Below are positions 43,051 to 51,975 of a stretch of DNA of 64,000 bases, one piece after another (within the stretch, counting starts at the first letter, position 1; each line of letters opens with the position of its first letter). The notes beneath the pieces are model-generated. The model saw only the letters and a program-made list of their open reading frames with translations. It searched no databases and had not been told where the DNA came from. Source of the stretch: Neptunomonas japonica DSM 18939 (GTDB lineage Bacteria; Pseudomonadota; Gammaproteobacteria; Pseudomonadales; Balneatricaceae); the NCBI RefSeq assembly GCF_000422765.1, contig NZ_AUGR01000005.1, forward strand, positions 62,001 through 126,000. The letters are read 5' to 3'. The position numbers were made by a program, and so were the translations under genes.

Positions 43051-44229
43051 CTAACAGGCTTTATAGATCGTTACGACAGCAGCGCCCCCTAAGCCCAAGT
43101 TATGCTGTAGAGCAATTTTTGCATTAGGCACTTGTCGTGTACCTGCTTGACCGCGTAAGTGCCAAACCAACTCGGTGCATTGCGCTAAGCCCGTCGCACC
43201 AATAGGATGCCCTTTAGACATTAACCCCCCTGATGGATTCACAACAAAGCGACCTCCGTATGTATTTTCTGCATCATTGATCAATTGCTCAGCTTGCCCT
43301 TCGCCGCACATCCCCAAGGCTTCATAGGTAATAACTTCATTAGGTGTAAAGCAGTCATGCAGCTCAACTAGATCAACGTCATCAATACCAATACCGGATT
43401 CTTGGTAGGCCTCATTGGCTGCTTTTCTCGTCATCTGCGCGCCAATCAGGTCCATTGGGTTATCCCAACTATTAGCTAGATCAGTCGCCATTGCTTGGCC
43501 TGCAATTTCAACAGATGCCTTAATACCATGTCGACGTGCAAATGCTTCGCTACAAACAATCACCGCCGCAGCTCCGCAGGTCGGTGGGCATGCCATTAAT
43601 CGTGTTAAATAAGGTTCATAGATAGATGGCGCAGACATCACCTCTTCAACGCTTAATTCATTATTAAAGAGTGAAAATGGATTCTGTACTGCATGCTTGC
43701 GTGATTTAACAGCAACTTTAGCGAAGATATCAGGATTTGCAGCATACCTATCGATATACGCCGTACCCGCTGAACCAAACATACGTAAAGCTAATGGTCC
43801 CGCTGGTGCTTCAGGAGCAATAACATCCAGTTGCTGCAACATCGAATCAAACGGCGACTCTCTATCTGTCCAATGAGAAGACAATGCACCACGTTGCATC
43901 TCTTCAAAACCAAACGCTAATGCACACTCCACTGCCCCCGATGCAACAGCCTGACGAGCCAAAAATAACGCCGTTGATCCAGAAGAGCAGTTATTATTCA
44001 CATTAATCACCGGAATACCGGTCATTCCCACCGTGTAGAGAGCATTTTGTCCACTAGTGCTGTCACCATAAATATAACTGGCGTAGGCCTGCTGAATATC
44101 TGTAAAGTTAATGCTAGCATCTGTTAATGCAGTTTCTACCGCGTGTTTGACCATCAAGCTATAAGGTTGGTGTTGTCCTGGCTTGCTGAATTTAACCATG
44201 CCGACACCGGCAATTTTTGCATTACTCAT
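43051..44229 (-). CDS. Thiolase-family acyl-CoA acetyltransferase (SCP2-like)
   Basis: A 392-residue thiolase of the lipid-transfer (SCP-x/SCP2) group. The acyl-enzyme cysteine lies in VNNNCSSGSTALFLARQAV (Cys ~81); His sites are in VELHDCFTPNEVITYEALG and GGLMSKGHPIGATGLAQ, and the C-terminal LQHNLGLGGAAVVTIYK closes the active site. Such enzymes cleave branched or sterol side-chain 3-ketoacyl-CoAs. Its ATG overlaps the stop of the acyl-CoA dehydrogenase gene by four bases, giving an SDR, dehydrogenase, thiolase operon for a beta-oxidation-like spiral. Confidence 0.91.
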   Translation of the reverse strand: MSNAKIAGVGMVKFSKPGQHQPYSLMVKHAVETALTDASINFTDIQQAYASYIYGDSTSGQNALYTVGMTGIPVINVNNNCSSGSTALFLARQAVASGAVECALAFGFEEMQRGALSSHWTDRESPFDSMLQQLDVIAPEAPAGPLALRMFGSAGTAYIDRYAANPDIFAKVAVKSRKHAVQNPFSLFNNELSVEEVMSAPSIYEPYLTRLMACPPTCGAAAVIVCSEAFARRHGIKASVEIAGQAMATDLANSWDNPMDLIGAQMTRKAANEAYQESGIGIDDVDLVELHDCFTPNEVITYEALGMCGEGQAEQLINDAENTYGGRFVVNPSGGLMSKGHPIGATGLAQCTELVWHLRGQAGTRQVPNAKIALQHNLGLGGAAVVTIYKAC

Positions 44230-45374
44230 TTTGTCTCTCTCTTACTGATCATGCCACGGGCAATCACTTCTTTCATGATTTCAGATGTACCGGCATATAA
44301 AGTTTGCACTCGAGCATCAAGATAAAAACGCGAGATAGGGTACTCTTGCGTATAACCGTACCCACCGAATAACTGTAAGCATTGATCCACTACCCAACAC
44401 TGCATCTGGGTCGAACTCAATTTTAAAATAGATGCCTCTTGGCTAGTCATATCTCCTGCCTGATATAAGCGCATACACTGGTTCAAATAGGCTTTGCAGA
44501 CCTCTATTCGGGTTTTGATTTCAGCCAGTTTAAAACGGGTATTTTGAAAGTCAGCAATGCGTTGTTCAAAAGCTTTACGTTGCTGGACATAATCAATCGT
44601 TAGTGCCAATGCACCCTCAGCAGAACCTACCGCTTGAGTCGCCACTCCTAGTCGCTCCCGCGGTAGCTCTTGCATCAAATAAGTAAAGCCTTGCTTCTCT
44701 TCACCTAACAAGGCTACATGTGGGATGACTAAATCATCAAAGAAAAGCTCAGCCGTATCACTGGCATGCTGGCCTATTTTTTTAATCCCAGGGCCGCGAG
44801 AAAAACCCGCTAAAGAGGTATCCACTAGAAACAATGAGATGCCTTTCGCGCCTGCTTGTAGTTCTGTTTTGGCGCAAACAATAACTACATCGGCATGTAG
44901 CCCATTAGTGATAAATATTTTTGATCCATTAAGAACCCAGTTATCACCCTTACGTACTGCACGGGTTTGAATTGCAGCTAAATCACTACCAGTACTGGGC
45001 TCCGTCATTGCTATTGCACCTACCGCCTCTCCTGAAATTAATTTAGGCAACCAATGCTGTTTTTGCTCCTCATTGCCATACGCCAGAATATAAGGCATAA
45101 CGATATTGGCATGTATATTCAGCCCACTCGCCAGCCCACCAAACCCCATACGCGACATCTCTTCTAGAACCATCTGAGCCACATCAAACGGTGCTTGCGC
45201 TGCGCCATAACGTTCAGGCATATCAACACCTAACAAGCCCGCGGCCCCTAGAGTATTCCAAAGAGAACGTGGTACTTGTCCCGCACTTTCCCACGCCTCA
45301 TAAAAAGGTACGACCTCTTGCTCTAGCATACGAATGGTCATATCACGGTAGAGGTTTATTTCTTCATTTAACAT
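44226..45374 (-). CDS. Acyl-CoA dehydrogenase
   Basis: A 382-residue FAD-dependent acyl-CoA dehydrogenase. Blocks seen are EEMSRMGFGGLASGLNIHAN, AIAMTEPSTGSDLAAIQTRA (FAD site), WVLNGSKIFITNG, the middle ELPRERLGVATQAVGSAEG and the C-terminal QLFGGYGYTQEYPISRFYLD then ARVQTLYAGTSEIMKEVIA. The position used as catalytic Glu in medium-chain enzymes (Y-E-G-T) is Ala here (YAGT). As in LCAD/isovaleryl-CoA types the base is probably the Glu in QELPRERL. It overlaps both neighbours by one to four bases. Confidence 0.92.
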   Translation of the reverse strand: MLNEEINLYRDMTIRMLEQEVVPFYEAWESAGQVPRSLWNTLGAAGLLGVDMPERYGAAQAPFDVAQMVLEEMSRMGFGGLASGLNIHANIVMPYILAYGNEEQKQHWLPKLISGEAVGAIAMTEPSTGSDLAAIQTRAVRKGDNWVLNGSKIFITNGLHADVVIVCAKTELQAGAKGISLFLVDTSLAGFSRGPGIKKIGQHASDTAELFFDDLVIPHVALLGEEKQGFTYLMQELPRERLGVATQAVGSAEGALALTIDYVQQRKAFEQRIADFQNTRFKLAEIKTRIEVCKAYLNQCMRLYQAGDMTSQEASILKLSSTQMQCWVVDQCLQLFGGYGYTQEYPISRFYLDARVQTLYAGTSEIMKEVIARGMISKRETK

Positions 45375-46144
45375 TAGCGAGGCTCCATACGAATAGCGGC
45401 ATCCAAGCGGATGACCTCACCATTGAGGTAGTTGTTATTGATAATATGGCAACATAAAGAGGCGAACTCATTCGGTTCACCAAAACGACTAGGTGACTGC
45501 ACCATGCTAACCAATGGCTCACGCACCTCCTGTGGTAAAGACTTCATCATGGGAGTATCAAACAGCCCAGGGGCAATCGTCATCACACGAATACCGATAC
45601 CCGCTAAATCTCGTGCCAATGGAAGCGTCATACCAACAATGCCAGCCTTACTCGCGCTATAAGCCGCTTGTCCTGCCTGCCCATCAAAAGCAGCCACTGA
45701 TGCCGTATTAATGATGACACCGCGCTGACCATCAGCATCAGGAGGGTTAAGCGCCATCTTTTCAGCAGCGACACGTAATACGTTAAACACTCCAATTAAG
45801 TTAATCTGTATTGCTTGGCTAAAACTAGCTAAGAGTTGTGCTTTACCTTCACGATTAAGCACTTTTCCTGCAGCAACAATACCGGCGCAATTAACACAAA
45901 TATTAATCTTTCCCCAGCGTGTCACTACATCACTGAGGGCATACTCAATAGTTCCACCTTGCGTGACATCAGCGTGATAAAAAGCAACCTGCTGTGGATA
46001 CTCTGCCTGTAACGATTTGCCCAATTCAGTATTCAGGTCAAAAATAGCAACCTTGGCCCCCTGTTCGATGAGACGTAAGCTAGTGGCTAACCCCAAACCT
46101 GATGCTCCTCCGCTCACCACCGCTACTTTATTATCAACATTCAT
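45374..46144 (-). CDS. Short-chain dehydrogenase, 3-hydroxyacyl-CoA dehydrogenase type
   Basis: A 256-residue SDR. NAD-binding VAVVSGGASGLGLATSLRLI then DLN (Asp favours NAD+); NCAGI; catalytic Ser and Tyr in INTASVAAFDGQAGQAAYSA SKAG; C-terminal IAPGLFDTPMMKSLPQEV. This layout matches HSD17B10/FadB2-like type II 3-hydroxyacyl-CoA dehydrogenases. First gene of the SDR/dehydrogenase/thiolase operon, divergent from an AraC regulator across 232 nt. No enoyl-CoA hydratase is present in the cluster, so that step must be supplied elsewhere. Confidence 0.9.
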   Translation of the reverse strand: MNVDNKVAVVSGGASGLGLATSLRLIEQGAKVAIFDLNTELGKSLQAEYPQQVAFYHADVTQGGTIEYALSDVVTRWGKINICVNCAGIVAAGKVLNREGKAQLLASFSQAIQINLIGVFNVLRVAAEKMALNPPDADGQRGVIINTASVAAFDGQAGQAAYSASKAGIVGMTLPLARDLAGIGIRVMTIAPGLFDTPMMKSLPQEVREPLVSMVQSPSRFGEPNEFASLCCHIINNNYLNGEVIRLDAAIRMEPR

Positions 46145-46376
46145 ACTAGGAACACTCCGCTAATAGCTGCAGGGGAAACACTGATCTAATCATGTGCTTT
46201 TGCATATCAGTATTAACGGTGAGTGCACATACTGACCATGATGATTACAGACGTTTTATTTAACCAAAGTGTCCATGTACGCCTTTAAAAGAAACTATTC
46301 GAAGCTCGAATCTCAGACTGGCAGGCAAACAGCAATAGCGTTATGCTCTTAAACTAGGGTTTTCACGTAGAGTAAA

Positions 46377-47381
46377 ATGAAGAAGAAACTGGTATCCAAC
46401 CATTACATACACGCCACCATCAGTGGGGCGCTTCAGGCGGGTTTCTCAAAACAGAAGCTTTTAACTCAAGCCTCAATTCCACTGGAGTTGGTAAATAAGC
46501 CACGCGCTCGCATTACCGAGATTCAGCTCGCTAATTTAATACGCAGTGTATGGCTTGAAACGGGTGATGAGTTCATGGGGCTGACGGAAACCCCTTGTCG
46601 TCTTGGGGTATTTGAATTAATGGCTGAATCAGTACTGCAGTCCAAAACACTTGGCGGCATGCTGCAGCAAAGCGCTCGGTTCTATAGCCGTGTACAAAAC
46701 GACATTGAATTTATCATCGAGCAACAAGGTGACATCGTCGATTTTTCAATTACATTGCGCCATCCTGAGTACGACCCAAACCACCTTTTCCAAGAATTTT
46801 TACTATTAATGTGGCAGCGTTTTAGTTGTTGGCTAGTCAACAAACAAGTGACCTTTTTAGGTACACGTTTCAACTATCAAGAGCCTTTTCATAATAATGA
46901 GTACGCTCCCATGTTTAGTGGGCAGCTATTATTTGAACAACCAACATCGGGGTTTACATTACACTCCAAACTACTCAACCTTCCTATTGTCAGAGACCAG
47001 AACGAGCTTGCAACATTCTTAAAACAATCTCCGTTAGAAATACTACGACGCGTAGGGCAAGACAGCTCTTTGCACTCCCAAGTAAGGCGTTTATTGCTTA
47101 AACAAGGGCTTGAGCAGCTGCCCACGTTAGAGAAAATAGCGGAGCTATTACACATGACAGCAAGAACACTGCGCCGTAAGCTAAAAGATGAGGGAGTAAG
47201 TTATCAACAGATTAAAGACCGATTGCGCTGCGATACAGCGATTCGTTTACTCACAGAAGAATCACTATCCATTGCTGATATCAGCCAGCTCATAGGCTTT
47301 ACGGAACAAGCGGCTTTTTGTAGAGCTTTTAAAAACTGGACCGGCGTAGCTCCTAGTGTTTATCTGCAATCTAATATTTAA
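46377..47381 (+). CDS. AraC-family transcriptional regulator (OruR/arabinose-binding-like N-domain)
   Basis: A 334-residue AraC/XylS-family regulator. The N-terminal ~200 residues are of the Arabinose_bd type (HATISGALQAGFSKQKLLTQ, CRLGVFELMAESVLQSKTLG) seen in OruR/PhbR-like proteins. The C-terminal double helix-turn-helix reads LEKIAELLHMTARTLRRKLK and LTEESLSIADISQLIGFTEQ then AAFCRAFKNWTGVAPSVY. It is divergent from the beta-oxidation-like operon, which makes it the prime candidate for its regulator, probably with an acyl or fatty-acid-type effector. Confidence 0.9.
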   Translation: MKKKLVSNHYIHATISGALQAGFSKQKLLTQASIPLELVNKPRARITEIQLANLIRSVWLETGDEFMGLTETPCRLGVFELMAESVLQSKTLGGMLQQSARFYSRVQNDIEFIIEQQGDIVDFSITLRHPEYDPNHLFQEFLLLMWQRFSCWLVNKQVTFLGTRFNYQEPFHNNEYAPMFSGQLLFEQPTSGFTLHSKLLNLPIVRDQNELATFLKQSPLEILRRVGQDSSLHSQVRRLLLKQGLEQLPTLEKIAELLHMTARTLRRKLKDEGVSYQQIKDRLRCDTAIRLLTEESLSIADISQLIGFTEQAAFCRAFKNWTGVAPSVYLQSNI

Positions 47382-47409
47382 TTTAAACGGCAGAAATAAA
47401 ACCCACTAA

Positions 47410-48450
47410 TCACCAATTATTATTTAGATATCTTCGCGCAGGGTTTTCTATTAAATAGAAAGACATTGCCCCTAAAATAATACTTAGTACAAAGAGAACT
47501 GGGCCCGCCAAATAAAAAGCATCTCCACCTTTTGTTCCCCAGTAATATAAGGGCTGTTGCCAAAGATATATAGAGAAAGACCAAAGTCCAGCAAGCCTCA
47601 AGGCAGGCACGCAAAGTAAGCGTTTTAAGAAAGGAGAAAGCGAGTTGAGGTGGTTGACTGTAAAGGCCAAAAGAATAGGGGCAATCAACCATTGTGCAGA
47701 CCAATGAAGAGGAAAGTCACTGTAGCAAATTAATGCTATCAAAAAAGTTATAATAGGCAACCATGACGGTACAAATTGCTCCATCCTTTCTTTCAGCAAA
47801 AAATACCCCGCCGAAATCAATAAAAAACTTGCCGCCACCTCTGTTCTAAACGAATAGTTTTCCGATGTTAAATGAGGAAACTTCACATATAGCACTTGAA
47901 GAAATATAGACCCCCCTCCCAATGCCAGGAGTATCAAGCAAATACGATTTTTACAGAATGAAATCAGTGTAATTAAACTTAGTAATACATAGATATGCTC
48001 TTCAACATTGAGTGACCAAAGGTGCCCTAGAGGCAAACCAGAATTTAGTACCCCAGGCTCAACTGGATAATATGATCGAAGAAAAAACACATTATAAAAA
48101 TAATTGAAATGTTCAGAAGAGAGATTAAAAACTAAACTCATCAAACTTATTAAAGACAGAAAAACAATAAAAACTGGAAGAATCCTGCTAATGCGCCTTT
48201 TATAAAAAGTGCTCAGTGGTGTTCGTTTAATAAATAAGATGTTAGACATGAGCATGCCGGACAAGACAAAAAAGACATCGACTCCCATTCTACCCAAATC
48301 AACTTCGACAACATTAAAAAAGTGACTCAGTAGAACGAGTAAAATAGCTACTCCTCTCCATCCATCTAAGTAGTCAATTCTCTCAAGTTCAGACCTGCCA
48401 TGCGATGAGGCACCTTTTACTATGTCAAAAAGATTCATACGCCCCTCCAT
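47410..48450 (-). CDS. Acyltransferase family 3 (OafA/OpgC-like) membrane protein
   Basis: A 346-residue polytopic inner-membrane protein of acyltransferase family 3. The conserved start IDYLDGWRGVAILLVLLSHF contains the catalytic-type His; GVDVFFVLSGMLMSNILF and FYKRRISRILPVFIVFLSLI follow, then LGHLWSLNVEEHIYVLLSLI. About ten membrane segments are expected. Members add acetyl or other acyl groups to O-antigen, peptidoglycan or exopolysaccharide. No glycosyltransferase gene is adjacent, so the acceptor is unknown. A short N-terminal cytoplasmic tail precedes the first block. Confidence 0.88.
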   Translation of the reverse strand: MEGRMNLFDIVKGASSHGRSELERIDYLDGWRGVAILLVLLSHFFNVVEVDLGRMGVDVFFVLSGMLMSNILFIKRTPLSTFYKRRISRILPVFIVFLSLISLMSLVFNLSSEHFNYFYNVFFLRSYYPVEPGVLNSGLPLGHLWSLNVEEHIYVLLSLITLISFCKNRICLILLALGGGSIFLQVLYVKFPHLTSENYSFRTEVAASFLLISAGYFLLKERMEQFVPSWLPIITFLIALICYSDFPLHWSAQWLIAPILLAFTVNHLNSLSPFLKRLLCVPALRLAGLWSFSIYLWQQPLYYWGTKGGDAFYLAGPVLFVLSIILGAMSFYLIENPARRYLNNNW

Positions 48451-48688
48451 ATCCTCTAAGCACTAAACAACCAAAAGGTCATGGTCATTCATTAGCTCGT
48501 TAGAATATCAACGTCTGATTTCTCAGCCGTGAGGGTATAGCATACTTAAAAAAACAACAGCTTGCCTTTCCTATTTGACATAGCAGAATAATAGGCTATG
48601 AAGATCCATTGCAGATCCTCTCTCTTTTATTGTGCAAATGAGCTGAAGCTAAAAAGCAGTACAGCTCATTTAATCACACCTTTCGATA

Positions 48689-49165
48689 TTAATTTTGTTC
48701 GGTTTCTAGCAACTTAAGCATGGCAATTTTCACTTGATTCTTACTAGGAAAATCATGGTACTCCACAGCACCATCAGCGCCTTGTTGGTACACTTTTTTT
48801 AGCTCTTCCGCTTTCATTGAGCGCACCCCTTTAGGTCCTACTTTTGCTGCGCTTAAATAATCTAAAGGAACAACACCGCTGCCCAAAGCGTCGGGCAATT
48901 TAAGTTCACCCACTGCAACTTGACGCACGATCAATGACCCGCCATCCATCAATGCTTCTAAAAAAGCCATCCGATAGCGCTCAAAGTCACTCTCATCTCC
49001 TCTGACAGGGCCTTGTTCGCCACAACGATTTACTTCACCACTGCTGGACACATAAAAACGCTCTTGTAGGGCCCCAAAACTAATGATGATGACTTTATCC
49101 CCATCCAGAGACATCAAGGCACCATCTAGATATGCAGTACTTTTTTGGAAATTTTCTGTATTCAC
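48689..49165 (-). CDS. Hypothetical protein
   Basis: A 158-residue soluble protein that I do not recognise; no signal peptide or membrane segment. An N-terminal beta-rich part (GALMSLDGDKVIIISFGALQ) is followed by an acidic mid-section and a helical Lys-rich C-terminus (GPKGVRSMKAEELKKVYQQG). A single Cys is present. It stands alone between the acyltransferase and the divergent acyl-CoA ligase genes. Clean codon usage and a plausible start make it a likely gene; no function is assigned. Confidence 0.62.
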   Translation of the reverse strand: MNTENFQKSTAYLDGALMSLDGDKVIIISFGALQERFYVSSSGEVNRCGEQGPVRGDESDFERYRMAFLEALMDGGSLIVRQVAVGELKLPDALGSGVVPLDYLSAAKVGPKGVRSMKAEELKKVYQQGADGAVEYHDFPSKNQVKIAMLKLLETEQN

Positions 49166-49412
49166 ACCAACTCCGACACATATTGGCCATGTTAACTAGC
49201 TGTTTAGTATTAACTGATCAGTATTGAGCATATCGGCTAAAGTCCTACCTTCTTTAAGGTTAACATCAAACATCGACCACCTTGCTGGCCTTAATCGTTA
49301 AACCTTTTGGACATAATAATCATTGTTTACCTAACAGCACTCATCGAAAATATGAGACAACTCGATAAAAGCCCATGAGAAAACAACAATAAAATTTTAG
49401 AGGCCATTGACG

Positions 49413-51005
49413 ATGCAAACTGATTTTCTACCTGTTATCCAAGCTGCAACCAGTAATACTATCGGCAACGGGCTAACGCGCTCAGCAATGCGATTTTCTG
49501 ATAAAGAAGCCATCATCTTCGAACAGCGCCGTTGGACTTATCAACAACTGGATTTAGCGGTTAACCGCGTAGCTAACTGCCTGACAGACTCTGGTCTACA
49601 GCAAGGAGATAGGGTCGCCGCTTATGGTAAAAATTCAGATGCTTACTTAATACTTTGGCTTGCCTGCACACGTGCTGGGCTAATTCATGTGCCGGTCAAC
49701 TTCGCGCTTATTCAAGATGAGCTCAGCTATCTGTTAAAGCAGTCGGGCGCCAAAGCGGTTTTTGTAGATGATGCATTAGCGGAGCATGTATCAAACATAA
49801 AAAACTCAACGTCACTTTCACTTGTTGGCAGATTACGCTCAAAAAACACATCAGATAATGAATTAGATATACTCAAGATTGCTCGATCACAAGGTAACGA
49901 CCATCTTCCAAATATCGATATTAGCGATACTGATGTAGTACAAATTTTATATACGTCAGGAACTACCTCACACCCTAAAGGCGCTATGCACACGCACCGC
50001 TCTTTCATGAGTGAATACAACAGCTGTATTCACCATTTAAACCTAAAAAGCACGGACCGATCATTAGCCGCATTACCTCTTTACCATTCAGCACAAATGC
50101 ATGTATTTACCATGCCGGCATTGATGATTGGCAGCCTAACTTATTTAATGGAAGCGCCTCTACCTGAGTCGGTATTTGACATTATTAGTCGCGAAAAAAT
50201 AAATTCATTTTTTGCCCCGCCAACCGTATGGATTGGCCTTTTACGCCACCTTGCATTTGACCAATACGATCTTAGCTCTCTACAAAATATTTATTACGGC
50301 GCCTCTATTATGCCAGAGCCGATTGTCGCAGAGCTCACCAAACGTTTAGCCGGAAGTCGTTTATATAACTGCTATGGGCAAAGTGAAATTGCGCCATTGG
50401 CCACTGTATTAGGCCCAGATGAGCATGCGGGAAGGCTTTCATCTGCAGGAAAGCCGGTGATGTCCGTTACTACTCGTATTGTTGACCCACTAACGATGAT
50501 CGACTGCACTCCGGGTGAGCGTGGTGAAATAGTCCACCGCTCACCGCACTTGATGATTGGCTACTGGAATAAACCTGACGAAACCCGTGAAGCCTTTGAA
50601 GGAGGTTGGTTTCACTCCGGTGATTTAGCCTATGCTGATGAAGAAGGGTTTATCTATATCGTCGATAGAATTAAAGATGTCGTCAATACGGGGGGCGTAT
50701 TGGTTGCCAGCCGTGATGTAGAAGAAGCGCTTTATCTGCATTCATCCGTGGCTGAAGTTGCCGTAATAGGCACTCCCCACAACCGATGGATTGAAGCCAT
50801 TACAGCCGTCGTAGTTCTCAAGCCTGACGGTGAAACAACAGCGCAAATACTGATCGATCACTGCCAAGAACACTTAGCCAGTTTTAAAGTACCCAAAGCA
50901 ATTATTTTTGCTGACAACTTACCCAAAAATACCGCCGGTAAACTGTTAAAACGAACGTTACGAGAACGATACTCTGAAGCCCAACTGGACGAGCTATTGG
51001 GCTAA
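49413..51005 (+). CDS. Fatty-acyl-CoA synthetase / AMP-dependent ligase
   Basis: A 530-residue ANL-superfamily acyl-CoA ligase: acid + ATP + CoA to acyl-CoA + AMP + PPi. ATP-binding P-loop ILYTSGTTSHPKGAMHTHRS; A5 motif LYNCYGQSEIAPLATVLGPD; A7/A8 GGWFHSGDLAYADEEGFIYI VDRIKDV; final lysine motif LPKNTAGKLLKRTLRERY. ATG 49413 is taken as start with AGAGG upstream; a TTG at 49407 is also open. It probably activates the carboxylic acid that enters the nearby beta-oxidation-like operon, but it is a separate transcript. Confidence 0.93.
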   Translation: MQTDFLPVIQAATSNTIGNGLTRSAMRFSDKEAIIFEQRRWTYQQLDLAVNRVANCLTDSGLQQGDRVAAYGKNSDAYLILWLACTRAGLIHVPVNFALIQDELSYLLKQSGAKAVFVDDALAEHVSNIKNSTSLSLVGRLRSKNTSDNELDILKIARSQGNDHLPNIDISDTDVVQILYTSGTTSHPKGAMHTHRSFMSEYNSCIHHLNLKSTDRSLAALPLYHSAQMHVFTMPALMIGSLTYLMEAPLPESVFDIISREKINSFFAPPTVWIGLLRHLAFDQYDLSSLQNIYYGASIMPEPIVAELTKRLAGSRLYNCYGQSEIAPLATVLGPDEHAGRLSSAGKPVMSVTTRIVDPLTMIDCTPGERGEIVHRSPHLMIGYWNKPDETREAFEGGWFHSGDLAYADEEGFIYIVDRIKDVVNTGGVLVASRDVEEALYLHSSVAEVAVIGTPHNRWIEAITAVVVLKPDGETTAQILIDHCQEHLASFKVPKAIIFADNLPKNTAGKLLKRTLRERYSEAQLDELLG

Positions 51006-51020
51006 AGCACTGGACTGATG

Positions 51021-51953
51021 TTAAAAACCCGCGAAGCGAGCATCATTCTTCAATGTATTAAACAGCCATTTTTTGAATGCCAACGTCAGCTCGTCTTGCT
51101 GACGTTCTTCCCCCATTACCAACCAATAGCCCGGTAATAGCGAAGGATTAAGCACACTCACAGGCGTTTCCCATAATGGCATTACCAACCGGCCTTCCTT
51201 ACAAGCCTCTAGCGCCAGAGCATCTGAAATCAAGGCTACACCTAATCCTTTCTCGGTTGCTTCTACCTGGCTGGCCTGACTATCAAGAATAAGCGTTTGC
51301 CGTTCCAATAACAGGTCAAGACTTAGCGTATTAGATAGCTGTTGCCACAAAGCCACCGACAGTTCAGTGCACAATAAACGATGATGCTTAAGGTCTGCGG
51401 GCGTATCTAATGGTTTTTGAGCGCTTATTAGTGAAGGTGCGCAAACGAGCCTTTTGTCATCTTTCAACAACAGTTGTTTAGCGCTGCTAGGCCACTGCCC
51501 CCATCCCCACTGTATCGCGCAATCTAACCGCTGCGATACAAAGTCTGGAAAACCAACCGCGGTTGTTATCTTTACATCTACATCAGGATGCTGTTGCTCA
51601 AACTGTTCCAGCACGGGTAGCAAACGGTGAATAGCGAACCATGGAGAGGCGTTAATACGGAACTGGCGTCGCTGCTGGCACGATTGCGCTTCACGAATAC
51701 CCTGCTCTAATAGCTGTAAGCTACGCTCAGTATATTCATATAAACGCTCCCCCGCAGGCGTAAGCCCAACGCCTGCAGCAAAACGCTGGAACAAAGTAAT
51801 ACCTAGCGCACTTTCCAACGAGCGAACTTGTAAGCTTACCGCTTGCGAGGTAACACACAACTCTTCTGCCGCTTGTTTAAAACTATTGAGCCTTGCTACC
51901 ACACGAAAAATATTGAGGCTCTTTAACGGTAAACGTCCAATCAGATCAGCCAA
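51021..51953 (-). CDS. LysR-family regulator (GcvA-like group)
   Basis: A 310-residue LysR-type regulator. N-terminal HTH LPLKSLNIFRVVARLNSFKQ AAEELCVTSQAVSLQVRSLE; effector domain from ~residue 95 (FRINASPWFAIHRLLPVLEQ). The LNIFRVVARLNSFKQAAEEL start is typical of the GcvA/AmpR subgroup. It lies 22 nt downstream of the RND pump gene on the same strand, so it appears to be co-transcribed as the last gene of the efflux operon. Many LysR regulators are instead divergent from their targets, so the arrangement is unusual. It is convergent with the acyl-CoA ligase. Confidence 0.9.
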   Translation of the reverse strand: MADLIGRLPLKSLNIFRVVARLNSFKQAAEELCVTSQAVSLQVRSLESALGITLFQRFAAGVGLTPAGERLYEYTERSLQLLEQGIREAQSCQQRRQFRINASPWFAIHRLLPVLEQFEQQHPDVDVKITTAVGFPDFVSQRLDCAIQWGWGQWPSSAKQLLLKDDKRLVCAPSLISAQKPLDTPADLKHHRLLCTELSVALWQQLSNTLSLDLLLERQTLILDSQASQVEATEKGLGVALISDALALEACKEGRLVMPLWETPVSVLNPSLLPGYWLVMGEERQQDELTLAFKKWLFNTLKNDARFAGF

Positions 51954-51975
51954 GACTGGCTCCTATCAACAGAGT

